This document shows positions 10,204-19,188 of a stretch of DNA of 64,000 nucleotides, piece by piece. This DNA comes from Albugo candida (lineage: Eukaryota > Oomycota > Peronosporomycetes > Albuginales > Albuginaceae). The number at the start of each line of letters is the position of its first letter. Positions within the stretch are counted from its first letter, which is position 1. A program made the translations under genes and the position numbers. The stretch lies in contig CAJNAR010000179.1 of the NCBI GenBank assembly GCA_905220665.1, positions 124,001 through 188,000 of the forward strand, written 5' to 3'. Below the pieces are notes generated by a model. It was given only the letters and a program-made list of their open reading frames with translations. It made no database searches and was not told where the DNA came from.

Positions 10204-13056
10204 ATGGAATCCGAACACAACGCCGGCGCCATGCCGACCCAAAATCTCACGACAGCTGCAATACCTCCACCACTCCCACCCAATCCAACCATCCTCACCA
10301 GTCCTCTCCGCAAACCTCAGGAAACGGCACAATCGCCACATCCACGCTCCAGTCCAAATCGCTTGTGTCTCAATCGAAATGAAGCCAATTTGGAGAAAAT
10401 GGTCCGTAAAAACATTCGAAATGCGACAGGAAAAGCCTCTTTGAAGCGCGGTTTAGCTGTCGTTGAGTACTTTAAATCCAAACAGTTGCAAGAAAACGAC
10501 TCGGAATCTGAAAAAGCAAAGAAAATCGCAAATAACAATCAACTTCCTCTCTTCGCATCGCCGACACGTTCTCCGCATCGAAAACGCATGCAATCGTATC
10601 GCTCGCCGCATCACACAAACACTTTAAACAACAATTTACGCGGAGAAAAAGCCTCTCAATGCGGATCTCTCACAGCGCGTCTTCTGTCTCCCGTCCGAAG
10701 CAAACCGCCAACTCCGCGCATCGACAACCCATACGACCTCAACGTCGCCAGAATGGTCAATCCGCATCCTCCAAAAGCAGAAATGCATCCTCCAAAAGCA
10801 GAAATGCATCCTCCAAAAGCAGAAACTCTCACTGAAACCAAATCGAAATCGCCTTTCCAATCGTTTCAGAAACTCGCGCCAATGCATTCGAAACCTTTGA
10901 AATCGTCTCATCAACCAATGCAACCGCCTTCCCCGCGCACACAATCGCCTCCTCAACCGATGCAGCCGCCTCCCACTCCCACAGAAGCGCCCCCCGTGAC
11001 GGTATCCACCGATTCCATCGCTTCCAAATCGATGTGTTTCGCATTAGAAAGCCCGGCAACGTGTATCGACGTGACACCCGATGGTCAAATTCTGATTGTC
11101 GCATTCGAAGACGGATCCATTCGTCTCTTCGATATGGACAGTTCTATCTCAAGTGATCGATTCGGCTACCTGTTAGGCCATTTTGAAGCATGTGATACCG
11201 ATGCGGAGGCTTCCAGTACCAATTTCTATGGAACGATGCAATTACGCATAAAAATCTCATCCGACGGACAATTTCTCTTTGTAGGGAGTCGTGTTGGACC
11301 GCGAATGATCTTAGCGATCAATCTCCAAGATTTTCGGAACGGTATGTTCATTGAAATTCCCATCCAACGCAACTCATTTCTGTGGCAGAGGAAGAGGAAC
11401 AAGCAAAATTTTCTCATTCGAATGGGAAATTTCGCGTACGTTACGTTGTCATTCACTCACACACACACTCCGTTCTACTTGTAGGGCTTTGCCGACGTCG
11501 CGAACGGCCTGGAAACCAATTCATATTTGCTGTTGACCGGTTTGGGCGTTCAAACATTTCATCTTTGGCAATTCCAAGCGCCGTCCTCTGACTCGAAGGA
11601 AGGCTGGCAATATCTCACGAGTTTCAGTAGCAATGGGAATCGTGCGCTTTCAGCGTGTTTCTTCCCGTCAAATGATTCCCACACCTTTGCATTTGCGTCT
11701 CATTGCGAAGAAAAAAATGTTCAAATTTGGTGCAATTATATCCGAAAAAAATCTGAAATGCCGCGGGAAACTTTACTGAAAATGACATCAAAAACGTGCG
11801 GGAAATGGAGTCTCGATACCATTCGACACGATATTCCCAACACGCGTAACGTATTAACTCTCTGTGGAAGCTTTGCGTACGCCGTACATCCGAATAACGA
11901 GCAAATTTCACAATTTCAATTGGAAAATCCGTCCGATGTCACATGCAATTATTTCGAAATTGAGAAATTTTCAGCGGGAAAATCACGTCGCTCGAGTGTG
12001 CTTTTGACACATATATCCGCAAGCAAAGACGGACGATATATTGCAGCAATTTCATCGGATGGGATTCTGTACGGCGCAGCATACAACACAACAAAATGGA
12101 AGGACAGAACGCTTCAAATTGCCGGACGTTTGGATGGGAAATCGAATCCTTTGCACGTGTACACGCCGTCAGGATCATGCGGCATGCTTGCAATCCTCGC
12201 GAATCGCGATTCCGGGTGTCTTATGATCGATCCCGTGCATGCGATTCTCCAGCGATACGGCCAATTAAGCAATTTCTCAGCTTCGTTCAAATGTTCCGTG
12301 TGTCACGTTCCGAACGCGCGCCATTGGAATTGGAATCCATCGAAATCGAATGAGTCTTCCGGCCACACTGTCGTCAAACAAAAACGTATTCGCGTGGAAA
12401 CGGAAACGAATACGAATGCAATTGCGTCGGAATTGGAAATGTACAAACAGCGATACAATCAAATTGTCACCGAATGGCAAAGACGACTCAAAGGCGAGCG
12501 TCAAATGCGTCGGCTATTCAAATCGCGCGAACAGGAATTCCGCGAGCAATTGAGTGTCGCATTACAACGTGCCGATACATTGGAAGCGGACATTGCGAAA
12601 TTGCAGCAGGAAAATGCACAAAAGGAGACGAAATGCCAAATGGAAGAAACGGAAAAACAGCAACGCGCTAACGTAAAGGCTCAATATCGCATTTTGTGCA
12701 CGCAATTACAAGTCCAATTGACCGATGTGAAGGAGCAAAAGCGTACGTTGGAAAAGACAACACGAACGATGTTGGAAGAGATGGAACGATACGTTTCGGC
12801 GTCGCACGAACGGTATCAATCGATTGGGAAGAGCGCCGAGTGTGTCGTATGTCGAGAGAAGGAAGCGGTAATGGCAATTGTTCCATGCGGTCATTTGTGT
12901 TTTTGCGAAAATGACGGCAAACGATACCAAAGAGAAGCGTTTGTGGGAAATGTGAGTTCCGACACAATGATTTCGATTTCAGAAGGAATTTCCAATGAGA
13001 GAATTGGATGTCCGATTTGTCAGAAAGAAATCATTGCATTATTACGAGTGTATTGA
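10204..13056 (+). CDS. Large WD40-like, coiled-coil, RING-finger protein (probable E3 ubiquitin ligase), 3 exons
   Basis: Exons 10204..11341, 11389..11435 and 11485..13056 (introns 47 and 49 nt) give 918 residues. The first 270 residues are proline- and serine-rich, probably disordered, and hold three copies of HPPKAEM. From about 280 to 640 come beta-propeller-like segments such as CIDVTPDGQILIVAFEDGSIRLFDM and LLTGLGVQTFHLWQF. A long coiled coil follows (about 680-840), then a C-terminal RING: C-V-V-C, then P-C-G-H-L-C-F-C, then C-P-I-C-Q, with an unusual insert of about 35 residues before the last pair. The RING predicts E2 binding and ubiquitin ligation; the substrate is unknown. Its stop lies 4 bp from the stop of the convergent aminotransferase-DapB gene. 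Confidence 0.78.
10771..10833 (+). repeat. Three in-frame copies of a 21-bp repeat
   Basis: The unit catcctccaaaagcagaaat is repeated three times without a visible mismatch except at the edge, adding seven residues (HPPKAEM) per copy inside the disordered N-terminus of the RING protein. Perfect identity suggests recent slippage and likely length variation between strains. Confidence 0.85.
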
Positions 13057-13060
13057 TTTC

Positions 13061-14905
13061 TCAGTCGGAATACACGCCGGGAGCCAATGTGACGGATTCC
13101 AATGCGATTCGGACCGCACCAATCGCAAAGACATTACGGGAGACAGCCTGATGTTTCAGTTCAATGCGTTCGCCGGGTCCCGCGAAGAAGACGGTGTGCT
13201 GTCCGATTTCATCGCCGAGACGCATCGAAGACGTTGTAAGTGGATGGAGAGTGCATGGGGCGCCAGTAGCGTGAATGGATTTCGCAATGGATTTCGCAGT
13301 GCCACTTGGCGCATCGATTTTCTTTGTGTGATGCATTTCTTCGATGTGAATGTTCCATTCGTTTGGTAATTGAAATGCGATTTTTTGTACTAAATCGCAA
13401 ATGAGAGGCACACCGATTGAGAAATTCGAACGTAAGAGAACGGGAGCGTATTGTCCATACGATTGAATGAGATCCGTTGCAAGTGTTCCTGTGGTTCCGA
13501 TAACGAGCGATGGGAATTTCTGTGCTGCATTTTGGAGAAGGAATTCGACAAGTGATTTCGTTCCCTGTGGCAATGTGACGTCGATAATGACATCGATATC
13601 GTGTAGTGACACGGATGAAGCGCGTCGGAGATCGATACTGCCTGCGAATTGATTATTTGCTTTTAATTGTTCGACAATAAGACTTCCCAAACGTCCATTT
13701 GCTCCATGGACCGCGACATTTACTTTGTGTTGGATCGATTTCTGTGGCTGCATTCGGTGAGAAGACATGAATTCCTCGATCGCCGATGCAAGTCGAATCG
13801 CTCCCAATTTCAAATCATTGGCATCGTACCACGAAAAACTGAGTCGGAGGTAATTTTTCATCGATGCGCTGAAGGAGCCTCCGGGCAGAAACATTACTTT
13901 GTGTGCTTGTGCGATGGGTAAAAGATCTGCGGAATCGAAAGAATCGGGAAGACGGACGAGGATAAAGTATCCGCCATTGGGTACTTCGAATGTGACATTG
14001 GGAGGCAGTGATTGTCGGAGTTGGGTGAGAAGCGCATCGGCTCGGGTCCAAAGTGTTGATACAGCGAATTGGAGATGTTCTGACTGCTTTCCAGAGGCAA
14101 TGGCTGCATGGACGATGCCCGAGATGACAGGATTGATACCTCCGCTGCTGTCAAGTTGGCCAGAAAGCGCTATTTTGGAGAGAAGCGATCGGGAAGCCTG
14201 AATCCATCCGAGGCGTAAGGCTGGGGCCAATATTTTTGAGAACGAACCTAAGGCAAGTACGGTGTCATGTTGATCGAATGTGAACATGGGGGGAGGAGGG
14301 ATGACATGTGGGAAAGATAATAACTGGTATACTTCATCGGCGACGATAAGAAACCGGTATTGAACACTTAACTGAACGAGTTTTTCGCGCTTTGCTGCCG
14401 ATAAAGTTCGACCGGTTGGATTGTGACATGTTGGGATGGTGTATAGCATTTTGGGGATGACACCTCGTTCGAGCCATTTCTCGAGTTCGACGATATTGAT
14501 TCCATCTTCTTCCATTGGAATTTGACGGATATTGAGCTTGAAATCTTTCATTATCGAGAGCGCTAGAAAGTAGGTTGGTTCTTCCATAAAGACTAAATCG
14601 CCTGCTTTGCAGAATAAAGAACAAATGAGTGCCAAACCTCCTGTGACGCCATTTGTGATAAATAGCTTTTCAGGATCGACAGTGGCGTTATACCCTTTGG
14701 AAAGGAACGTTGCGAGTGTCTGACGGAATTTCGGGTACCCATAAATGTGACCGTATTGGAGAAACATTGGATCAGTTTCAGCGAATTTGAGGGCTGCGGA
14801 TTCTCTGATTTTGTCGAGCGGAAGTAGCGATTCCGCTGGTTGACCGACCTTGAAATTGATCATTTCATTGGCTTTAGGAACGACATATTGACCATAATCT
14901 CCCAT
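13061..14905 (-). CDS. Fusion: PLP-dependent class I/II aminotransferase + 4-hydroxy-tetrahydrodipicolinate reductase (DapB)
   Basis: A single uninterrupted frame of 614 residues carries two complete enzymes. Residues 1 to about 380 are a fold-type I aminotransferase: YGHIYGYPKFRQ, HNPTGR, VADEVYQLL, the PLP lysine in GSFSKILAPALRLGW and the carboxylate-binding arginine in NYLRLSFSW. Residues about 390-614 are DapB: VHGANGRLGSL binds NAD(P)H, then VIGTTGT, NFSIGV, and the catalytic EEMHHTKKIDAPSGTA, ending with RLGDEIGQHTVFF and FAIGAVRIA. DapB reduces hydroxy-tetrahydrodipicolinate in lysine synthesis. The fused aminotransferase might act in the same pathway, for example on tetrahydrodipicolinate or a keto-acid, but its closest look is to the LysN/2-aminoadipate type, so its substrate is open. 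No targeting peptide is seen. Confidence 0.9.
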   Translation of the reverse strand: MGDYGQYVVPKANEMINFKVGQPAESLLPLDKIRESAALKFAETDPMFLQYGHIYGYPKFRQTLATFLSKGYNATVDPEKLFITNGVTGGLALICSLFCKAGDLVFMEEPTYFLALSIMKDFKLNIRQIPMEEDGINIVELEKWLERGVIPKMLYTIPTCHNPTGRTLSAAKREKLVQLSVQYRFLIVADEVYQLLSFPHVIPPPPMFTFDQHDTVLALGSFSKILAPALRLGWIQASRSLLSKIALSGQLDSSGGINPVISGIVHAAIASGKQSEHLQFAVSTLWTRADALLTQLRQSLPPNVTFEVPNGGYFILVRLPDSFDSADLLPIAQAHKVMFLPGGSFSASMKNYLRLSFSWYDANDLKLGAIRLASAIEEFMSSHRMQPQKSIQHKVNVAVHGANGRLGSLIVEQLKANNQFAGSIDLRRASSVSLHDIDVIIDVTLPQGTKSLVEFLLQNAAQKFPSLVIGTTGTLATDLIQSYGQYAPVLLRSNFSIGVPLICDLVQKIAFQLPNEWNIHIEEMHHTKKIDAPSGTAKSIAKSIHATGAPCTLHPLTTSSMRLGDEIGQHTVFFAGPGERIELKHQAVSRNVFAIGAVRIALESVTLAPGVYSD

Positions 14906-15014
14906 TGTTTCTGAATTCTTTGGAATGGCTGGCTACTCTTGCGTGATTAATTCGTGGAGGTTTCTCCTTGGTTTGTGTGGTATACATAACGGCTGATTGA
15001 AGTTGTCTACATTA

Positions 15015-16136
15015 ATGGAGGATTCTGCGTCACTGGCTGCAAAACAAACAAATGCGCTTGGAATCGCATGCGACTTTGGAGACTCGTTACGACTCGAAAC
15101 ATGTCCATCATTGGATAGTATTGATCATTTGATTGAGTACCATGGAAATATTGGATGTTATCATTGTTATCTTAATGTACCGGACGCTACGATGAGTTAT
15201 CTGCAAACATTTGCATCTCATCTTTGCGTCGATATTGACGGGAATATAGCCACATTGACGCTGCACGGCAGCGAATGGAAGCTTGCACTGCCACATGCAT
15301 TGCATGCGCAATCAAGCATGCAGATTGAAAGGGATCACATTTATTTGCGGCTTTCATTGCAACAAAAAGAGCCGCGATCCGAAGTTGGTATCAGTACATT
15401 ATCGAGGACGACGTTGGAAGAATTAGACCCAGAAAATTACAAAAACATTCACTGTCGATTGTGTAATTACAAAATCAACAACTGTCATACAAACTTTGAT
15501 AAAGTATGTCCGTTACCTTCGGATAACTGGCTGGAAATGCAGGAATTCTGGGGCGCTGGTCACGGCGCTTTTCAGCATTTATCACGTGACACTATTTCTG
15601 CCCGAAAATGCCGAGTATTCATTGCTGATGCTCATATTTTGCTTCATACAGATGATCTGAGCATCTCATCGACCGATTCCGACGATATCAAATGTCAGCA
15701 ATGTGGTTCGTTACTCGGACGACATACTGAAGACACTGCGCTTCTCTACAAATACTCCATTTTCACCGCTTCCAGCAACATTTTCTCATCGTATCACATC
15801 GATTCGATTGTTTGTGTCAGTATATTAGAGACCATTGAGACGGAAGGTCGTTTTCAATTTCGATTGTGTGCAATCGACTCCGCTTTGTGTTTCAAATTGA
15901 GAGTATTGAGCTGGGAATTACGTCTTTTATCCAGCGATACACCGCACTTTAACCACGTCCTCAAAGTCGTCTTTGAAGAAGAATGCGTTCGACAGTCTGC
16001 CGATGGGAAAACAGTTGATTTGGATGTACCGTTTTCAAGCTATGAGCAGATAAAACAGCGATTAATAGCAAGCAGTATGAAAGTACCGGCGTCTGTACGC
16101 GTTCCATTGGGACAAATCGGCTACTTGTACGCATGA
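15015..16136 (+). CDS. UBE3D: UBE3D-like E2-binding HECT-type E3 protein
   Basis: One exon of 374 codons starts at ATG 15015; the frame extends to a TTG at 14997 that is less likely. The protein resembles UBE3D / Ipa1 (HECT_2 family), which binds E2 enzymes and has been linked to mRNA 3' processing factors. Supporting features are CRLCNYKI, followed by KVCPLPSDNWLEMQEFW and GAGHG, and CQQCGSLLG further on: paired cysteines plus the LPSDNW-W signature of the family. The N-terminal region is diverged. It is divergent from the aminotransferase-DapB gene, with 109 bp between the two starts. Confidence 0.8.
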   Translation: MEDSASLAAKQTNALGIACDFGDSLRLETCPSLDSIDHLIEYHGNIGCYHCYLNVPDATMSYLQTFASHLCVDIDGNIATLTLHGSEWKLALPHALHAQSSMQIERDHIYLRLSLQQKEPRSEVGISTLSRTTLEELDPENYKNIHCRLCNYKINNCHTNFDKVCPLPSDNWLEMQEFWGAGHGAFQHLSRDTISARKCRVFIADAHILLHTDDLSISSTDSDDIKCQQCGSLLGRHTEDTALLYKYSIFTASSNIFSSYHIDSIVCVSILETIETEGRFQFRLCAIDSALCFKLRVLSWELRLLSSDTPHFNHVLKVVFEEECVRQSADGKTVDLDVPFSSYEQIKQRLIASSMKVPASVRVPLGQIGYLYA

Positions 16137-16172
16137 TTCTAAATTTGGCAACGATATTCTTCAGTTATCTTT

Positions 16173-16627
16173 ATGGACGGCGGCAAAGTCATTGATTTTT
16201 TTTGAGAGAATGTTGGATGAGGATTGATGCTTCCCTCATGTAGCGCTTTCGTGAGGTGCAAGTGGAAGTGTATGTTGCAGGTGATGGTGTCAATTACCCT
16301 CAAAAGGGTCAGACAGTTGCGATCCATTACACGGGATACGTAAGTCCGTTGATTCCATTTGGGGCCATGATGCGATTTCATTTGCTGTAGTTGGAGGATG
16401 GACAAAAGTACGATTCCACAAGAGATCGTGAGAAACCGCTTCGCTTCAAACTCGGAGAAGAACAAGTGATACCCGGTTTGGAGGAAGGAGTGGAACGACT
16501 TTGTATGAATGAAAGAGCCAAGATTTATATTCCATCGTACAAAGCATATGGCTGCAAGGGATTTCCCGGACTTATACCGCCAGACAGCAATCTGATATTC
16601 GACGTGGAATTGGTCGGATTTCGTTGA
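16173..16627 (+). CDS. FKBP12-type peptidyl-prolyl cis-trans isomerase, 3 exons
   Basis: Exons 16173..16187, 16244..16339 and 16391..16627 (introns 56 and 51 nt) give 115 residues, close to the 108 of FKBP12. Motifs are GDGVNYPQKGQTVAIHYTGY, LEDGQKYDSTRDR, the isomerase core EEQVIPGLEEGVERL, and YKAYGCKGFPGLIPP ending in LIFDVELVGF. It is a single cytosolic FKBP domain without signal or TPR part. One active-site position usually tryptophan (VIxGWEEG) is leucine here (VIPGLEEG), a change known in some family members. The first exon with donor GTCATT is the least certain part. Confidence 0.88.
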
Positions 16628-17529
16628 AAAAGTACAGAAAGTCGTCCCGTACGAACAATGTTCTCAAAGAGATCTTAAATTGTTAATTCAACCGTTTGAA
16701 AATTTAGTGGACTCAATCTTCAAACACGAATGCTGACGCACGCCTTGTCACGCCTTGTACCCTTTGATGGTTCGATGGTCGTGGGGCGGACTTTGAACAG
16801 GTCAGGCTGCTTGGAGCATTCGATTGAGAAGAGAATTGAGAGCGGAAATCTGGATTAGTTTTTGATGAAGTTGAAGCGGACATTCTTTGTATTGATAGAT
16901 GAGCTTGAACCGGTTTTACGCCCCGAGATAGCCGAATTGTTCTGAATGCACAATAGTGGAATCTGGTCGAGTCTCAATCACGAGAGTTGTGGTGTCCCTA
17001 ACATCACAAAAGCCTGTACTGATTTGGGTACTCTCAATGAGAGAATAAGAGAAGTTTTTTGACTCAATCAACTTCCTTTTTTAGTTGTTTGAGGTACCTT
17101 TAGCATCATAGAGTCGAAGAGGAACTGTTGATGGCTAAGAGGATTTCTTCCGATCGCTCAATTATGATCTGGCCATGTTATCATATCATACTGATTCAGA
17201 CACATGATTTATAAGAAACTTGTTATCGGAAACCCATAGACACAAGCATTCCTATAATTATATCATACTATACACACAGTGTCAGCGTTCTATGATAATA
17301 ATGCAGCGTCACAGTCCTTGAGACATTTGTCGCATCAGCGAATAACCTCCAATCGATAGAATAGCGATCAGAGGTTTTTACGATGCGTAGTATGCAGGGT
17401 TGACCACACGAGTGTGTGTTAGCATCGTGACTTTGAGATGCACTGGCACTTCAGTGAATTTCACAGAGCTTTAAACAAGACACACAATAATCAATCTATT
17501 TAGGGTACAATTGTGTTGAATACGTAATT
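16628..17529. other. Intergenic region, one weak small reading frame
   Basis: About 900 bp separate FKBP and the COA1-like gene. On the minus strand 16915..16802 is open and could read LHQKLIQISALNSLLNRMLQAA before a stop at 16802; a second frame there is also open for 56 codons from an ATG at about 16893. Neither could be linked to a family or to upstream exons. The stretch 17160-17400 is AT-rich with short direct repeats and shows nothing coding. Confidence 0.35.
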
Positions 17530-17940
17530 TCAGGTAGACAAAATATCGACCAATTTAACGTTTTTATCCTTCCGCTTTTTCGATTGCGCAACTTTTAATA
17601 CGACACGCGTAAACGTCCACCCAGAATCCGTCTCTTTTTTGGCGGTGCTCTCCGATCGTACAGCCTGCTCATTGCTCTTCTTGTAAGCTCGGATGAGTAG
17701 CGTTCCTTCGTTCTTTGTCCCTTTGCACGGGACAGAATACTGAATGGCATCACTTGTAATTGTACCAGTAAACTCCTTCTGACTGCTGCTTATCGGATGT
17801 CCCAGTAAACTTCGCGCCATTGCGTTTGCATTTACATAATCCATCGCAAGTTTATGCGCGTACGACGGGCGATCGCGAATGATTCGAATCAAATAAAATG
17901 CGGATACGCTTCCGATGAGTACACCAAAAATGATCTGCAT
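17530..17940 (-). CDS. COA1/TIM21-family mitochondrial inner-membrane protein, 136 residues
   Basis: The start is put at ATG 17940, giving a protein that opens with a membrane segment (MQIIFGVLIGSVSAFYLI), as COA1 does. The rest follows the COA1/TIM21 pattern: YAHKLAMDYVNANAMARSLLGHPI, then a beta-rich domain with FTGTITSDAIQYSVPCKG and NEGTLLIRAYKK, and WTFTRVVLKV near the end. COA1 (MITRAC15) helps assemble respiratory complexes at the inner membrane. An earlier in-frame ATG at 17988 would overlap the coding part of the next gene and was rejected. It lies 11 bp downstream of a second protein of the same family, in tandem. Confidence 0.68.
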   Translation of the reverse strand: MQIIFGVLIGSVSAFYLIRIIRDRPSYAHKLAMDYVNANAMARSLLGHPISSSQKEFTGTITSDAIQYSVPCKGTKNEGTLLIRAYKKSNEQAVRSESTAKKETDSGWTFTRVVLKVAQSKKRKDKNVKLVDILST

Positions 17941-17951
17941 TCTGCATAAGT

Positions 17952-18707
17952 TCACGAATGTTTCTCGAAGTAACAAAAAGGAATACATGCCGGAAGCGCA
18001 ATTGTCTTCCCAAGAGAAGTTGTCGGATGCTCGTTGAGCACTGGTTCCTGATCGCCAAGTGCCGAAAACGAAGTGCCATCCTGCAGTTCCACATCCAGAA
18101 CTTCAAACAGCGCGTTGGATTCGTTCTCATCAGCATCGGCTTTTGTTTTGAACGACACAATTGCTGTCTTCCCACTAAATTAAGATATCAACATCTGTAC
18201 GAGAATCGATCTGAATCAGCTTACTCGTCTCCAACGACGCGGAACGCAGAAGTGCCGTCATTGGGATCCTGAGACTCCACCTAATTGATCATGAGCGTCA
18301 TGCAAGTCTCCTATCAGCTCAAACGCACGTACCCTCTCGAATTTGCGCGGATACCCAACAGCTTCAAAAAAGCGCGGATCCTTCACTACCGCACGTTTCG
18401 CGTAGTTGAGAGATCGACTCATCTACAATTGCAATGAATATACAAAAGAACATTTTCACTGATGAGGCACTACCTCTGGATCAAAATCTTTGTCCCCTTT
18501 GAAATGAGCAATGAGAGCCATGCCACTTAGCGCGGCAACCACGTATCCAATGATTATCTGCGTCGAAGCCGGCTTCTTCTTGATGTCATAAATCTTATCT
18601 TTGGCTATCAATAGGGTAGAAAAGCTATGTCTGGTGCGCGTATTCGGCACGAAACGAAGTCGCTGTACTCGTGGAATCGCATTGGTGACAAGACGAGAGT
18701 ACCACAT
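17952..18707 (-). CDS. COA1/TIM21-like mitochondrial membrane protein, 4 exons
   Basis: Exons 18707..18474, 18422..18333, 18280..18225 and 18174..17952 (introns 51, 52 and 50 nt) give exactly 201 codons. The N-terminus is basic and serine-rich (RLVTNAIPRVQRLRFVPNTR), a likely mitochondrial targeting sequence. A membrane segment follows at about residues 50-70 (IIIGYVVAALSGMALIAHF). The remainder has the family layout: a helix YAKRAVVKDPRFFEAVG, then beta strands FRVVGDDGKTAIVSFK and LFEVLDVELQDG. It looks like a paralogue of the next gene. Joining exon 1 to the rest is an inference from the phase-0 GTAGTG ... TTGTAG intron; read separately the pieces would be two short proteins. Confidence 0.62.
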
Positions 18708-19188
18708 CAATCCGATTAAATCCGAATTATGACTGGATATGAAAACGCCATTTATATTTTTTCCCACACTTAAAGTCAAGAATCCGTTCGTTCACTATAA
18801 ATCGATTCTGTTACGAGCGTGGAATAGTAATGATTCAATGAGGTGTTGTGCTCGTTCTGAGTATGATACGCATTATCAGAAGCTGATGAGAGTGGAAGTA
18901 AAGCGCATTAGACCCTGCTTCCTAGATCAGTCTTCTTACATTCGTCCAAGTGTATTAGCGCACAAATACTGAGATGCAATGCAAGTTTCACTTGACATCA
19001 TTGTTATCTTATCAACGTGCAAATAAAAACGCGAGTCCTGAAAGCACACGTTTCCTTCCTTCGATGAAGAAATGTGCCGTCAATTGGGCTCACACCATCC
19101 AAATAATTCATCTATTAATATCCTTCCACTACGAATATTCTGACAAATTTCATCAAAAAACAAATTTTTATTACGCACATTAATGCAA
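18708..19188. other. Intergenic spacer
   Basis: This 481-bp spacer lies between the start of the COA1-like gene (minus) and the 3' end of the AT-hook gene (minus). It is AT-rich toward 19140-19185, where a poly(A)-like signal for the AT-hook gene could lie on the minus strand. No gene was recognised. Confidence 0.45.

Noticed and set aside
10317..11104. Several antisense frames of 70-106 codons opposite the RING gene
   Set aside because: They mirror the proline- and serine-rich low-complexity coding strand, show no domain and disappear where the sense protein becomes structured.
13061..14905. Reading the aminotransferase and DapB as two adjacent genes
   Set aside because: The frame is continuous through the linker with no stop and no second start-like context, and each domain is complete on either side of it.
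17940..17988. Longer start for the second COA1-like protein
   Set aside because: It would overlap the coding part of the gene before it in another frame; the inner ATG gives the usual COA1 N-terminus.
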